The position numbers and the translations under genes were made by a program. 19,294 nt of DNA from an uncultured Lachnospiraceae bacterium. GTDB taxonomy: Bacteria; Bacillota; Clostridia; Lachnospirales; Lachnospiraceae. The stretch lies in contig CACZQT010000336.1 in NCBI GenBank assembly GCA_902783295.1, positions 1 through 19,294 of the forward strand. Direction: 5' to 3'. The notes below the pieces were generated by a model, which saw only the letters and a program-made list of their open reading frames with translations, was not told the origin of the DNA and did no database searches. Positions 7,848-15,206 of this stretch are shown one piece after another (the first letter of the stretch is position 1; every line of letters starts with the position of its first letter).

Positions 7848-8612
7848 ATGAAAAAGATGTTTACGATGATTCTGGCTGCACTGATGGTGTTTGCGCTGAC
7901 AATGGGCGGGGCGAAGGAGGCCGCTGCTGAAACAGTGGGAGGATGGACGCTGACCGGAGGTGAAATCACACAGGAGGCGCAGAGCGCTTTCGATAAGGCA
8001 GGTAAGACACTTCTGGGGGCAGAGTATCAGCCCATCGCTCTGCTGGGAACCCAGCTCGTTTCCGGAATGAATTACTGCTTCCTCTGCGAGGCAGCTGTGG
8101 TATACCCCGGCGGCGAACCTTATTATGTGCTCATGTATATTTACCAGAACCTTCAGGGTGAGGCCGAAGTAACAAAAGTGGTTGACCTGGATATCGCAGC
8201 CCTGTCTCAGGCGGAACCGGAGGATGGAGAAGATCCGGAGGCGTATGATCCGTCTTATTATTCTTCCGTGACACCCATAGAAAAAGCGGAAGTCGAAGAG
8301 TTCTGCCAGTCCCTTTGCGATGCTTATCTGAATGAAGACTGGGACGTCATTGCGCAGAACATCCGCTATCCCATAACGGTCGATGGAACCGAACTGGGGA
8401 CAGCAGAGGAATTTCTTGCGTTTATGCAGGATAAGACAGTTGCTGAATTCGACCGGGAAGCCATCTTCAATGAAAACTGCCGGAACATGTTCTTGAATGG
8501 CCAGGGCATCTGCCTTGGCTCCGGCCAGATCTGGGTCCATGACCCGAGCTATATGACGGACAAAGAGTCCAGACTGGAAATCATTGCCCTCTCCGGAATC
8601 ACCGGTAAATAA
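7848..8612 (+). CDS. Secreted protein with a cystatin-like and an NTF2-like domain
   Basis: A 254-residue protein with a very good ribosome binding site (AAGGAGG, 7 bases before the ATG). A signal peptide is clear: MKKMF, a hydrophobic core to about residue 20, and an Ala-rich cleavage region near 24-28. No lipobox Cys or wall-sorting motif is present, so it is probably released. The N-terminal half has the layout of cystatins: GGW at 31-33, a helix (QEAQSAFDKAGKTLLG), then GTQLVSGMNY, which contains Q69-L-V-S-G73, the QxVxG loop by which cystatins block papain-type proteases, and two further beta strands to about residue 115. The second half (about 140-250) looks like an NTF2-like fold. The inhibitor role is inference: the same fold occurs in bacterial proteins of unknown function. 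It follows the TetR-type gene by 44 bp and may share its transcript. Confidence 0.75.
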   Translation: MKKMFTMILAALMVFALTMGGAKEAAAETVGGWTLTGGEITQEAQSAFDKAGKTLLGAEYQPIALLGTQLVSGMNYCFLCEAAVVYPGGEPYYVLMYIYQNLQGEAEVTKVVDLDIAALSQAEPEDGEDPEAYDPSYYSSVTPIEKAEVEEFCQSLCDAYLNEDWDVIAQNIRYPITVDGTELGTAEEFLAFMQDKTVAEFDREAIFNENCRNMFLNGQGICLGSGQIWVHDPSYMTDKESRLEIIALSGITGK

Positions 8613-8634
8613 CCAGGAGCGAGATGGAAACGTT

Positions 8635-8657
8635 GGAGACGGACCGTCCCCTGTCTA
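8635..8657. repeat. Short palindromic repeat related to the one at 3857-3895
   Basis: The stretch contains the perfect 11-base palindrome GACGGACCGTC and flanking AGAC/GTCT arms. Like the larger palindrome it combines GGAGAC, GGAC/GTCC and TGTCT words. It lies between the secreted-protein gene and the Ldh2 promoter and could end the upstream transcript, although no T-run follows. Confidence 0.4.
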
Positions 8658-8684
8658 CACATTTGCTGTGAAATGTGATATAAT
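8656..8684 (+). promoter_or_regulatory. Extended -10 promoter for the Ldh2-family gene
   Basis: A perfect -10 TATAAT (8679-8684) is preceded by TGA, giving an extended -10. A weak -35 TACACA (8656-8661, 4 of 6 matches) lies 17 bases upstream. The leader is about 30 bases. Confidence 0.65.
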
Positions 8685-8720
8685 CAAAATAGATTTTTTA
8701 CAGTCTGGAGGTGCTGGACC

Positions 8721-9839
8721 ATGGCTGAAACGAGACCGTATGTTTCATGGGAACTCATGAACGCGTTCATGGTGGACGCGTTTGTCGGATACGGCGTTCC
8801 GAGAGAGGACGCGGAAATCTGCGCGGATGTGCTTCTTGAATCGGACAGAAGGGGCATTGAGAGCCACGGCTGCAACCGGTTCAAGCCGATTTACATTGAC
8901 CGTATTGTGAAGGGAACGCTTCTTCCTGTTACAAAGATCGAAATCGTAAAAGAAACGCCGACGACGGTCGTGATGGATGCGCATAACGGCATGGGTATGG
9001 TGGCGAGCCATAAGATGATGCAGATGCTGATTGAGAAGGCAAAAGCATACGGAATGGCGGGAGGCGCCATCCGGAATTCCACCCACTACGGTATCGCCGG
9101 GTACTGGACGACGATGGCGAGCAAGGAAGGGATGATCGGAGTCACCGGTACGAATGCGAGGCCGTCCATCGCGCCTACTTTCGGCGTGGAAAATATGATG
9201 GGCACGAATCCGCTCACGTTTGCGCTCCCGACGGATGAGGAATTCCCTTTCTGCATTGACTGTGCGACTTCCATCGTTCAGCGAGGGAAGATTGAGTATT
9301 ACGCCAGGAATGGAAAGCCTACGCCGGCGGGCATGGTGATCTCGAAAGACGGAACAGCCATGACGGACAGTGAAGAAATCCTGAAGGCTCTGGTGAACGG
9401 CTCCGCGGCTCTGGCTCCGCTGGGCGGCATCGGGGAGGAAATGGCCGGGTATAAAGGATACGGATATGCGGCCGTGGTGGAAATCCTGTCTGCTGCACTG
9501 TCCGGCGGCCAGTTCATGAAAGCTCTGACCGGGGTAAGCGCTGATGGTAAACCGCAGATGTACCACCTCGGGCATTTCTTCTTTGTGGTCGATCCGGATG
9601 CCTTTATGGGGCGCGAAGAGTTCAAAAGAACCGCCGGGGATATCTGCAGGGCGCTGCGCGCGTCACAGAAAGCTCCCGGCTGTGACCGCATCTATACAGC
9701 CGGAGAAAAAGAATACTTATGCTGGCTCGACCGGAAGGACAAGGGTGTGCCTGTCGGAGAGACGGTGCAGAAGGAAATTATAGAAATCCGTGATGCGCTG
9801 AAGCTGCCCTATACATTTGATTTCGAAAAGAAGGCGTAA
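8721..9839 (+). CDS. Ldh2/MDH-type (YlbC/AllD-like) NAD(P)-dependent 2-hydroxyacid dehydrogenase
   Basis: A 372-residue protein, typical for this family, starting at the ATG at 8721 with GGAGGTG 7 bases upstream. The family, which is unrelated to classical lactate dehydrogenase, reduces 2-oxoacids such as pyruvate, oxaloacetate, oxalurate or diketogulonate with NAD(P)H in the cytoplasm. Diagnostic motifs are ESDRRGIESHG (H49 in SHG is the expected active-site His), RNSTHYGIAGYW (H122), the TGTNARPSIAPTFG segment, and GTNPLTFALPT followed by CIDCATS, which shape the unusual dinucleotide site. GYKGYGYAAVVEILS near residues 243-257 is the conserved C-terminal helix. It stands alone between its own promoter and a strong terminator, so context does not suggest the substrate. 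Family call is firm; substrate unknown. Confidence 0.94.
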   Translation: MAETRPYVSWELMNAFMVDAFVGYGVPREDAEICADVLLESDRRGIESHGCNRFKPIYIDRIVKGTLLPVTKIEIVKETPTTVVMDAHNGMGMVASHKMMQMLIEKAKAYGMAGGAIRNSTHYGIAGYWTTMASKEGMIGVTGTNARPSIAPTFGVENMMGTNPLTFALPTDEEFPFCIDCATSIVQRGKIEYYARNGKPTPAGMVISKDGTAMTDSEEILKALVNGSAALAPLGGIGEEMAGYKGYGYAAVVEILSAALSGGQFMKALTGVSADGKPQMYHLGHFFFVVDPDAFMGREEFKRTAGDICRALRASQKAPGCDRIYTAGEKEYLCWLDRKDKGVPVGETVQKEIIEIRDALKLPYTFDFEKKA

Positions 9840-9872
9840 ATACAGTACTGGCTTATGACAGCCTGTACGGAT

Positions 9873-9907
9873 AAAAAACCTCCGGCCTGAGATGCCGGAG
9901 GTTTTTT
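9873..9907. terminator. Strong bidirectional intrinsic terminator
   Basis: AAAAAACCTCCGGC (9873-9886) and GCCGGAGGTTTTTT (9894-9907) form a perfect 14-bp inverted repeat around a 7-base loop, with a T-run on both strands. It ends the Ldh2 gene (plus) and can stop the converging nadR transcript (minus). Confidence 0.93.
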
Positions 9908-9910
9908 CAT

Positions 9911-9995
9911 GATAAGCGTGGGTTGAAGTGCTGACCATCAGGAAACAGCACTTGATAAGCATGGGCGAAGCGCTGACCGTCAGGCAGCAGCACTT
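9911..9995. repeat. Two tandem 42-43-bp repeats, each with a hairpin
   Basis: Unit 1 is 9911-9953 and unit 2 is 9954-9995; both start with GATAAGC and end with CAGCACTT, and differ at only a few positions. Each has inverted arms (AAGTGCTG or AAGCGCTG against CAGCACTT) around a 12-base loop, and inside it CTGACCRTCAG, itself palindromic. The pair sits between the nadR stop codon and the shared terminator. Confidence 0.7.
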
Positions 9996-9999
9996 GAGA

Positions 10000-11025
10000 T
10001 TACTCGTCCATATCGATCGGTTTCAGCAGTTCGGAAACCAGTTTTACCGCTGTCAGATAGCGCTCCTCGTAATCTCCGCTGATAGAAACGAAGCTTCTTC
10101 CGGAGGTGCGCAGCAGGTCTTTGATCTGTTCGCTGTAGCGCAGGCGGTCATCCCGGATGACGGTGCTGCGGGATCCGTCGTCTGTAAAAATGCTGCCCTC
10201 CGGCTCCAGGAAGAGTATCAGATCATAGCCGTTCAGCCCGTCTATCGCCTGCGCCAGAGGCAGGTTCCGCGCGATGCCGCCGTCTTTCAGAAAGCTCATA
10301 TAAAAACGGGTGACAATCGCGTCCGTGTCTTCGAAGAGCAGCCTGCTGCCCCGCTCCAGCGCCTTGATTTCGTTCAGCTTATGCTGCAGCAGGATTTCGG
10401 TAAAATCCTCCGGAAGCATCAGGAGATCCGTGCCGGAGCGTTCCGACATGGTTTTGCCGGCTTCTTCCACATAGGTTCCCTGGAAACGGTGCGCCAGGTT
10501 CATGGCCAGGGTGGACTTCCCGGTGCTTTCCCCACCGATCAGAAGCACCTTTTTTGTATAATAGGGCTTTACCACATCCGGAAGCCAGTCCCAGTGGCTG
10601 TAAGGATCCCGGCGCAGTTCTGTGGAATTCATTTCGTTCCGCGGAAAGATCACAAAGTCGCTTTCCGGATAGCAGATGTTCCAGAAGCTGTCTTCTCCGT
10701 AATCACTGCCGCAGAAAACCACATCCAGCTTTTCCCCGATCTCTGCCTTGATCTTATCGGCATCCGCCTGCCAGAGGTCCCGGGTATAGGCTTCTTTGGA
10801 CGGCGCCGGATCCTCCAGGAAGAGGATTTTCACATTCCCGATATGCTGCGTCAGCTGATACAGCCAGCGGTAACGGATGCGGCTGTCGATCTCATCCCTC
10901 CGGTTTCCCACGTCCAGGACCAGATACAGCTTTTCGCATTGCCCGGCAGCCCGGATAATGCAGTCCACATGTCCCAGATGCGGCGGGTTAAAGCACCCGC
11001 CGTACATACCTGTGCGGTATTTCAT
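10000..11025 (-). CDS. nadR: Bifunctional NMN adenylyltransferase / ribosylnicotinamide kinase NadR
   Basis: A 341-residue cytoplasmic enzyme that phosphorylates nicotinamide riboside to NMN and adenylates NMN to NAD+. The N-terminal nucleotidyltransferase domain has GGCFNPPHLGH (residues 9-19, with the HxGH signature) and a later NSTELRRDP segment that matches the ISSTxxR-type motif. The kinase domain begins near 158 with a P-loop GGESTGKST (164-172) and contains VEEAGK and FEDTDAIVT. It lacks the N-terminal helix-turn-helix of the E. coli protein, so it is an enzyme only and not a repressor. Its ATG overlaps the pnuC stop as ATGA, a sign of translational coupling to the matching transporter. 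Stop at 10000 is followed by tandem hairpins and the shared terminator. Confidence 0.95.
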   Translation of the reverse strand: MKYRTGMYGGCFNPPHLGHVDCIIRAAGQCEKLYLVLDVGNRRDEIDSRIRYRWLYQLTQHIGNVKILFLEDPAPSKEAYTRDLWQADADKIKAEIGEKLDVVFCGSDYGEDSFWNICYPESDFVIFPRNEMNSTELRRDPYSHWDWLPDVVKPYYTKKVLLIGGESTGKSTLAMNLAHRFQGTYVEEAGKTMSERSGTDLLMLPEDFTEILLQHKLNEIKALERGSRLLFEDTDAIVTRFYMSFLKDGGIARNLPLAQAIDGLNGYDLILFLEPEGSIFTDDGSRSTVIRDDRLRYSEQIKDLLRTSGRSFVSISGDYEERYLTAVKLVSELLKPIDMDE

Positions 11026-11720
11026 GCCTGCTTAGCCTCCCTGTCCCACTTCACGAACATGATCACGGCGTTGATTAAATAGACACTCCACATGGCCAGG
11101 GTCGCAATGGTTTCCCCGCCCTTCATGAAGTTTACGGCCCACATGAACACAGTCACCGCGTCCACTGCGATCCAGAGAACCCACTGTTCCCTCAGACGTT
11201 TAATCGAGAGAATCTGCGCTGTTATGGAAACGACGGTACTCATGCTGTCGATAAAGGGCAGGTTCCCGCCCATGGCTCTCAGGACAAGGCCGTACAGGAA
11301 AATCGCCGCGGCCGTCAGGCCATAGATGACAGCGCTGCTCTGAAGCGACAGCTTTGTTTTCACCACTTCGCCGGTTTCTTCATTCATGTGCTGTTTCCAG
11401 ACAAACCAGCCGACGAAGTTCATGGGAAGATAATACAGCATGTTGAGCATGACTTCCCCGAAGTACCTGGCCTGGAAGGAAATCCATGCGTAAAAGATGG
11501 TGTTGATGGTCCCGAAAAGAAAGGAACTTCGTTTTCCTTTGCCGGTGAGAATCACGCACCATACGCCGGTTACGGCGGCCAGCAGGCTGATCCAGTTGTC
11601 CTTCCAGTACAGAGAGAGCCCTAAAATGACTGCAGTGGCCAGCGCCAGCCATAACAGCTCCCATAGTTTCCATCCGTGCAGTTCACTTTTCAGGTAGTTT
11701 TTCAGATCTTTGGTATTCAT
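11022..11720 (-). CDS. pnuC: PnuC nicotinamide riboside transporter
   Basis: A 232-residue integral membrane protein with about seven hydrophobic segments, the normal size for PnuC, which imports nicotinamide riboside by facilitated diffusion and relies on phosphorylation by NadR to trap it. Typical features are WISLLAAVTGVWCVILTGKGK early on, INTIFYAWISFQ and YYLPMNFVGWFVWKQH in the middle, and WVLWIAVDAVTVFMWAVNF near the C-terminus. The ribosome binding site is weak (GAAGTGA), but the gene starts only 22 bp after the AAA+ ATPase stop and its own stop overlaps nadR by 4 bp. It is thus co-transcribed with NadR, and apparently with the unusual cluster upstream. No riboswitch-sized leader lies before it. 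Confidence 0.94.
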   Translation of the reverse strand: MNTKDLKNYLKSELHGWKLWELLWLALATAVILGLSLYWKDNWISLLAAVTGVWCVILTGKGKRSSFLFGTINTIFYAWISFQARYFGEVMLNMLYYLPMNFVGWFVWKQHMNEETGEVVKTKLSLQSSAVIYGLTAAAIFLYGLVLRAMGGNLPFIDSMSTVVSITAQILSIKRLREQWVLWIAVDAVTVFMWAVNFMKGGETIATLAMWSVYLINAVIMFVKWDREAKQA

Positions 11721-11742
11721 TTCACTTCTGCATCCGTTTCTG

Positions 11743-12870
11743 TTAATGACCGCCTATCCATTTATCCAGCATCTGTTTTATCCTGCCCTGGGAACTGTCC
11801 GTGCCCAGCATATACCCGTTCGCCGTCAGGAATTTATTAATGCGCGGGTCATCGGTTTCCAGGAAAAGGCGTTTTGCTGTTTCCCGGTTCAGTTCCAGAA
11901 TCTGGCGAAGACCCACCACCGTATATTCCGCTTTCGGGAGACGGAACATCGAGAGGATCACCCGGGAGGCTTCTTCCTTCTGCTCCGCCGTCAGCATATC
12001 CACCGTCTTTCCCTTCAGAAAGTTCAGCCGTCCTGCCAGGGAATTCACCAGAATATTCAGTTCTTCCGGCTTTTTCGGTGCGGCGGCACCGTTCAGGAAC
12101 TCATCCGCAGTCACGATTCTCGGATGTGTCCTGCAGAATTCCACAAACTGCAGGCCTTCTGTTTCACCGACGTTGCCGATAATCTTATGCCGGATTACGG
12201 CTTTGTTCACATCGCTGTCCATTTTCAGGATCTCGCTGACGCGGGTCCAGGAACGGGGTGTGGCAAAGACCATCTTCCCGGCTTCGTCTTTTTGATTGTG
12301 CAGGGCGGACGGCTTAAAGGAAAGGTACTGGATCACACTGGGGTGCACCCCTGTTTTCAGGGCGAAATCGTTCTTCCATTCCTCGAAGTTCGGCTCGATG
12401 AAATGGATTTCAAAGCGGTCCGCCAGGGGGCCGGCCAGCTGGATGTATACGCCGTCGTCATCCTCCCGGTTGCCCAGCCCTACGACAAAGGTTCCTTCCG
12501 GAAGCTGGTATTCACCGATGCGCCGGTCCAGAATCAGCTGATAGGCAGCTACCTGCACGCGTTTTGTGCAGGAAGTGAGTTCATCCAGCAGGAGGATGGT
12601 ATTTTTGCCGTCGCGCTCCTCATTGGGGAGAATATCCGGGGCCAGCCACACGGTTTTGGTACGGCTTTCATTGGGGTAAATCAGGCCGCCGATTTCCACT
12701 TCGGACATCTGGGCCAGGCGTATATCGATCACCTTATAGCCGAACTTTTTGCCGATCTGCCGGATGATCTGGGATTTTCCCACCCCCGGCGCGCCGAGCC
12801 CCAGTATGGCATGTTTGATATTGTGGGTTATATTGAATTCCACGCATTCTCCGAATTCTCGCAGCGTCAT
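11743..12870 (-). CDS. MoxR-like AAA+ ATPase
   Basis: A 375-residue single-domain AAA+ ATPase. Walker A is GAPGVGKS (26-33), Walker B is TILLLDEL (91-98, with D96 and E97), sensor 1 is near GLGNRE (N134), and a probable arginine finger is R152 in GPLADRF. The C-terminal third is helical with no recognised extra domain. MoxR-type ATPases usually work with a VWA-domain partner encoded next door, as RavA does with ViaA, and use ATP to remodel or insert metal into target proteins. Here the partner is the metallopeptidase/VWA gene ending 16 bp upstream. The start at 12870 has AGGAGA 6 bases upstream. The target of the pair is not known. Confidence 0.9.
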   Translation of the reverse strand: MTLREFGECVEFNITHNIKHAILGLGAPGVGKSQIIRQIGKKFGYKVIDIRLAQMSEVEIGGLIYPNESRTKTVWLAPDILPNEERDGKNTILLLDELTSCTKRVQVAAYQLILDRRIGEYQLPEGTFVVGLGNREDDDGVYIQLAGPLADRFEIHFIEPNFEEWKNDFALKTGVHPSVIQYLSFKPSALHNQKDEAGKMVFATPRSWTRVSEILKMDSDVNKAVIRHKIIGNVGETEGLQFVEFCRTHPRIVTADEFLNGAAAPKKPEELNILVNSLAGRLNFLKGKTVDMLTAEQKEEASRVILSMFRLPKAEYTVVGLRQILELNRETAKRLFLETDDPRINKFLTANGYMLGTDSSQGRIKQMLDKWIGGH

Positions 12871-12886
12871 GTCGGTTCTCCTGTTC

Positions 12887-14149
12887 CTACAGCCGTGTGA
12901 TCGTGCCTATCCGGCGCATTGTTTCGTTTTCTGCAATCCTTCCGTTGAGCACCAGAATGGTGTTTCGTTTCAGGGAAGGGATGAAGGTATTGTTATCCAG
13001 CGGTCCGAAATAACCGTCCGTGAGGATCAGCATTACGGATGGACGTACATGTTCTTTCTGCAGCCACTGGTACACGCAGTTGATATTGGTGCCCCCGGAA
13101 TGATAAGGACGGCATTCCCAGATTTTCTTTTCCTGCGTCACCTTGCGGTAAACATCAGTGACTTGCGTATCCCAGTAGCAGATGTGAAGCGTGCATTCGA
13201 ACTCCCTGACAATCCGGGCCAGTTGGGTGAGAAACTCCAGCAGCTCATTCTGGCTGATGGATCCGGAGCTGTCTACAAACGCCCAGACTTCTTCCACATG
13301 GGCTTCATCCAGGCTGTGTCCGGGCAGAATCAGATCCATGTGTATGTATTTTCTTTCCGGAGTGGTATAGGAAGTCTCATCGCTCTGCTCCTCCGACAGA
13401 AAAGACCGCAGCAGGCTTTTCCAGTCGATATGCCGGCTCTCCACAGGCGCCAGGATCTGCCGCGGCAGATAAAAAGAGCCAATTTCCCCTCGGTTCTTTT
13501 CGGCGGATCCACGGATCAGCTCTGCAACCAGGATCTCTGTGGGCAGGATACCTTCCAGCGATCCGTTTCCCGGCTGCAGGCTGTTTCCTTCTGAACCGTG
13601 TTCCGTCTTCAGGCTGTCTTCCGGGGGATCCACCAGATCATCCGGCACCGTGCCTTTCGAGGCTTCGTTGCTCCTGCTGTGTGGCCAGTAATAGACGATT
13701 CCCTTCTTCAGATCTTTTTCCCTGTTGATTTTAAGAAGCTTTTCATACAGATTTTCTACCGTTTCCTGTTCGTCGACCATTCCGAATATGCCTTTCGGCG
13801 GACGCTCAAACAGTATTTTCCTTCGGACTAAATCGTTCCGGAGCCAGTCGAGCATGCAGTTTACAATCAGGTCCGCTGCCGTATTCCAGAGTTTCGGGTC
13901 TTTGTCTGCGCTTCGTCTGCAGTGAAGCAGCAGGATATGGAACATTTCATGCATCAGGACATAGTGCTGCTGCCCCGGCGTAAGTTCCTCTAAGAAATCA
14001 GGATTGTATTCGATCCGTCTGCCGTTTGTCTGCGCTGTCCGGATGCTGCGGTTTTCTTCGAAGGGGATCCGCATGATGATGTCACCGTAGAACGGCAGCT
14101 TCCGCAGAAGTTCCATGCGGAACCGCTCGATTTCCTGTGCGATGTTCAT
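12887..14149 (-). CDS. Putative metallopeptidase plus VWA-like domain protein (DUF2201 type)
   Basis: A 420-residue cytoplasmic protein. The N-terminal domain has a zinc-peptidase HEMFH (H67, E68, H71) followed by LWNTAADLIVN (88-98), whose Asn/Asp could supply a third ligand; this is the layout of the DUF2201 N-terminal domain. Residues about 150-200 are a low-complexity, Ser/Glu/Gly-rich linker. The C-terminal VWA-like domain has a complete MIDAS metal site: D293-x-S295-x-S297 in FVDSSGSIS, T354 in SGGTN, and D378 in ILTDGY. The pairing with a MoxR ATPase 16 bp downstream is the typical arrangement. Whether the peptidase is active cannot be seen. The start at 14149 has AAAGGAGG 8 bases upstream. 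The 79-bp gap to the radical SAM gene before it shows no terminator. Confidence 0.9.
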   Translation of the reverse strand: MNIAQEIERFRMELLRKLPFYGDIIMRIPFEENRSIRTAQTNGRRIEYNPDFLEELTPGQQHYVLMHEMFHILLLHCRRSADKDPKLWNTAADLIVNCMLDWLRNDLVRRKILFERPPKGIFGMVDEQETVENLYEKLLKINREKDLKKGIVYYWPHSRSNEASKGTVPDDLVDPPEDSLKTEHGSEGNSLQPGNGSLEGILPTEILVAELIRGSAEKNRGEIGSFYLPRQILAPVESRHIDWKSLLRSFLSEEQSDETSYTTPERKYIHMDLILPGHSLDEAHVEEVWAFVDSSGSISQNELLEFLTQLARIVREFECTLHICYWDTQVTDVYRKVTQEKKIWECRPYHSGGTNINCVYQWLQKEHVRPSVMLILTDGYFGPLDNNTFIPSLKRNTILVLNGRIAENETMRRIGTITRL

Positions 14150-14228
14150 CTGTGCATCCTCCTTTCTGTAAGGTATTGATCGGAAACACCTTTTCCCTTC
14201 TTCGTTTTCCGGGCTGCCTCTGCTTTTC

Positions 14229-15206
14229 CTAAAACAGAATCTCTCCGCCGAAACCGGCTTTCAGGTGATTGTCTGTCTCATAGCTTAAACCCCGGCAGTA
14301 CGCGTATTTCTGGGCAGTACTCCTTCCGTAAAACTCGATCAGCCTTCCGTCCGGAGAAAGATACACGCCGTCAGAACAGTGACAGGCTTCGTGATCGTAA
14401 AAATGCCTGGTAAACAGCAGGCAGGGATCATCCCGGCGGATGACCGCTTCATAAGGAATACTTTGTTCTCTGGCGTAATCATTGCAGGGCATACAGGTCA
14501 TGAAAGCGACCTTCGGGACGCCGGTTTCGATGGCAAAATCCAGAAAACGATGCGCTTCTTCCGGAGAATTGATGGTGTCCCGCAGAAGCATGCAGTTAAA
14601 AACGAACAGATCCGGGTAGGTGACAGAGGCCATGATTTCTTTCAGTTCCTGCCCGTCCGGCACCGGCCCGCCGCCGAAAAGGACCCGGTTTATGACGTCA
14701 TCATAATGATGCCGGCTGATATGGATGGTTTCCAGATGGCTCAGATGCCGCAGACGGTGCATCTGAGAAAGACCATAACCATTGGTACTGATAGCAAGTT
14801 CTATGGAAAAGCCGAAGATTTCATAAATCAGGCAGATGACCTCATCCAGAAGTACGATATCGGAAAACGGCTCGCCTCCGGTGATCTTGATGCCCCGGAC
14901 AAGATCCTGTTCTTTAAGCTTTCGCAGCGCTGTCTCGAGCCTGGCCGGATCCACTTTTTCCGGTCCTTTCGGCTGTCCGGCCACACAGAACGGACAGGCA
15001 GCGGGGCAGAAGGCCACAGGGCTGATGGAAAGTTCCAGCTGCAGGGGATCCTCTTTCTGCCGGTAGTGAATTCCGTCGGTCGAACAGATCTGTCCTTTCA
15101 CAAGCAGAGGTTTTCCGAAGATTTCTATGCGGCGGGTCCGGCCGTCCTCCTTACAGGATGGTGAGCAGTTCGTACTTGGCGTAGATTTGTTCTGCGGTTT
15201 TTTCAT
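14229..15206 (-). CDS. Radical SAM enzyme of unknown substrate
   Basis: A 325-residue protein with the radical SAM cluster motif C67-x3-C71-x2-C74 (FCPAACPFC), the SAM-binding TGGEPFS (109-115), and a later AISTNGYG segment (138-145) typical of this barrel. Further Cys residues cluster in the second half (MTCMPC, DPC, EACHC, AYC), so a second Fe-S site is possible, but no standard SPASM motif could be assigned. The only in-frame ATG near the N-terminus is at 15206, which makes the gene overlap the LRR gene by 56 bp, behind a GGAAGG 11 bases upstream. A better GGAGG abuts the LRR stop (15146-15150), but no ATG, GTG or TTG follows it in frame. It lies inside the LRR/VWA/MoxR string, so it may modify a protein of that set; this is inference. 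Confidence 0.87.
   Translation of the reverse strand: MKKPQNKSTPSTNCSPSCKEDGRTRRIEIFGKPLLVKGQICSTDGIHYRQKEDPLQLELSISPVAFCPAACPFCVAGQPKGPEKVDPARLETALRKLKEQDLVRGIKITGGEPFSDIVLLDEVICLIYEIFGFSIELAISTNGYGLSQMHRLRHLSHLETIHISRHHYDDVINRVLFGGGPVPDGQELKEIMASVTYPDLFVFNCMLLRDTINSPEEAHRFLDFAIETGVPKVAFMTCMPCNDYAREQSIPYEAVIRRDDPCLLFTRHFYDHEACHCSDGVYLSPDGRLIEFYGRSTAQKYAYCRGLSYETDNHLKAGFGGEILF

Noticed and set aside
11721..11742. NAD-sensing riboswitch upstream of pnuC
   Set aside because: Only 22 bases separate pnuC from the preceding stop codon, too short for any known riboswitch.
9928..12900. Two plus-strand frames of about 384 and 396 codons opposite nadR/pnuC and the AAA+ gene
   Set aside because: Both are antisense to firmly identified genes, cross their gene boundaries, and lack start signals and recognisable motifs.
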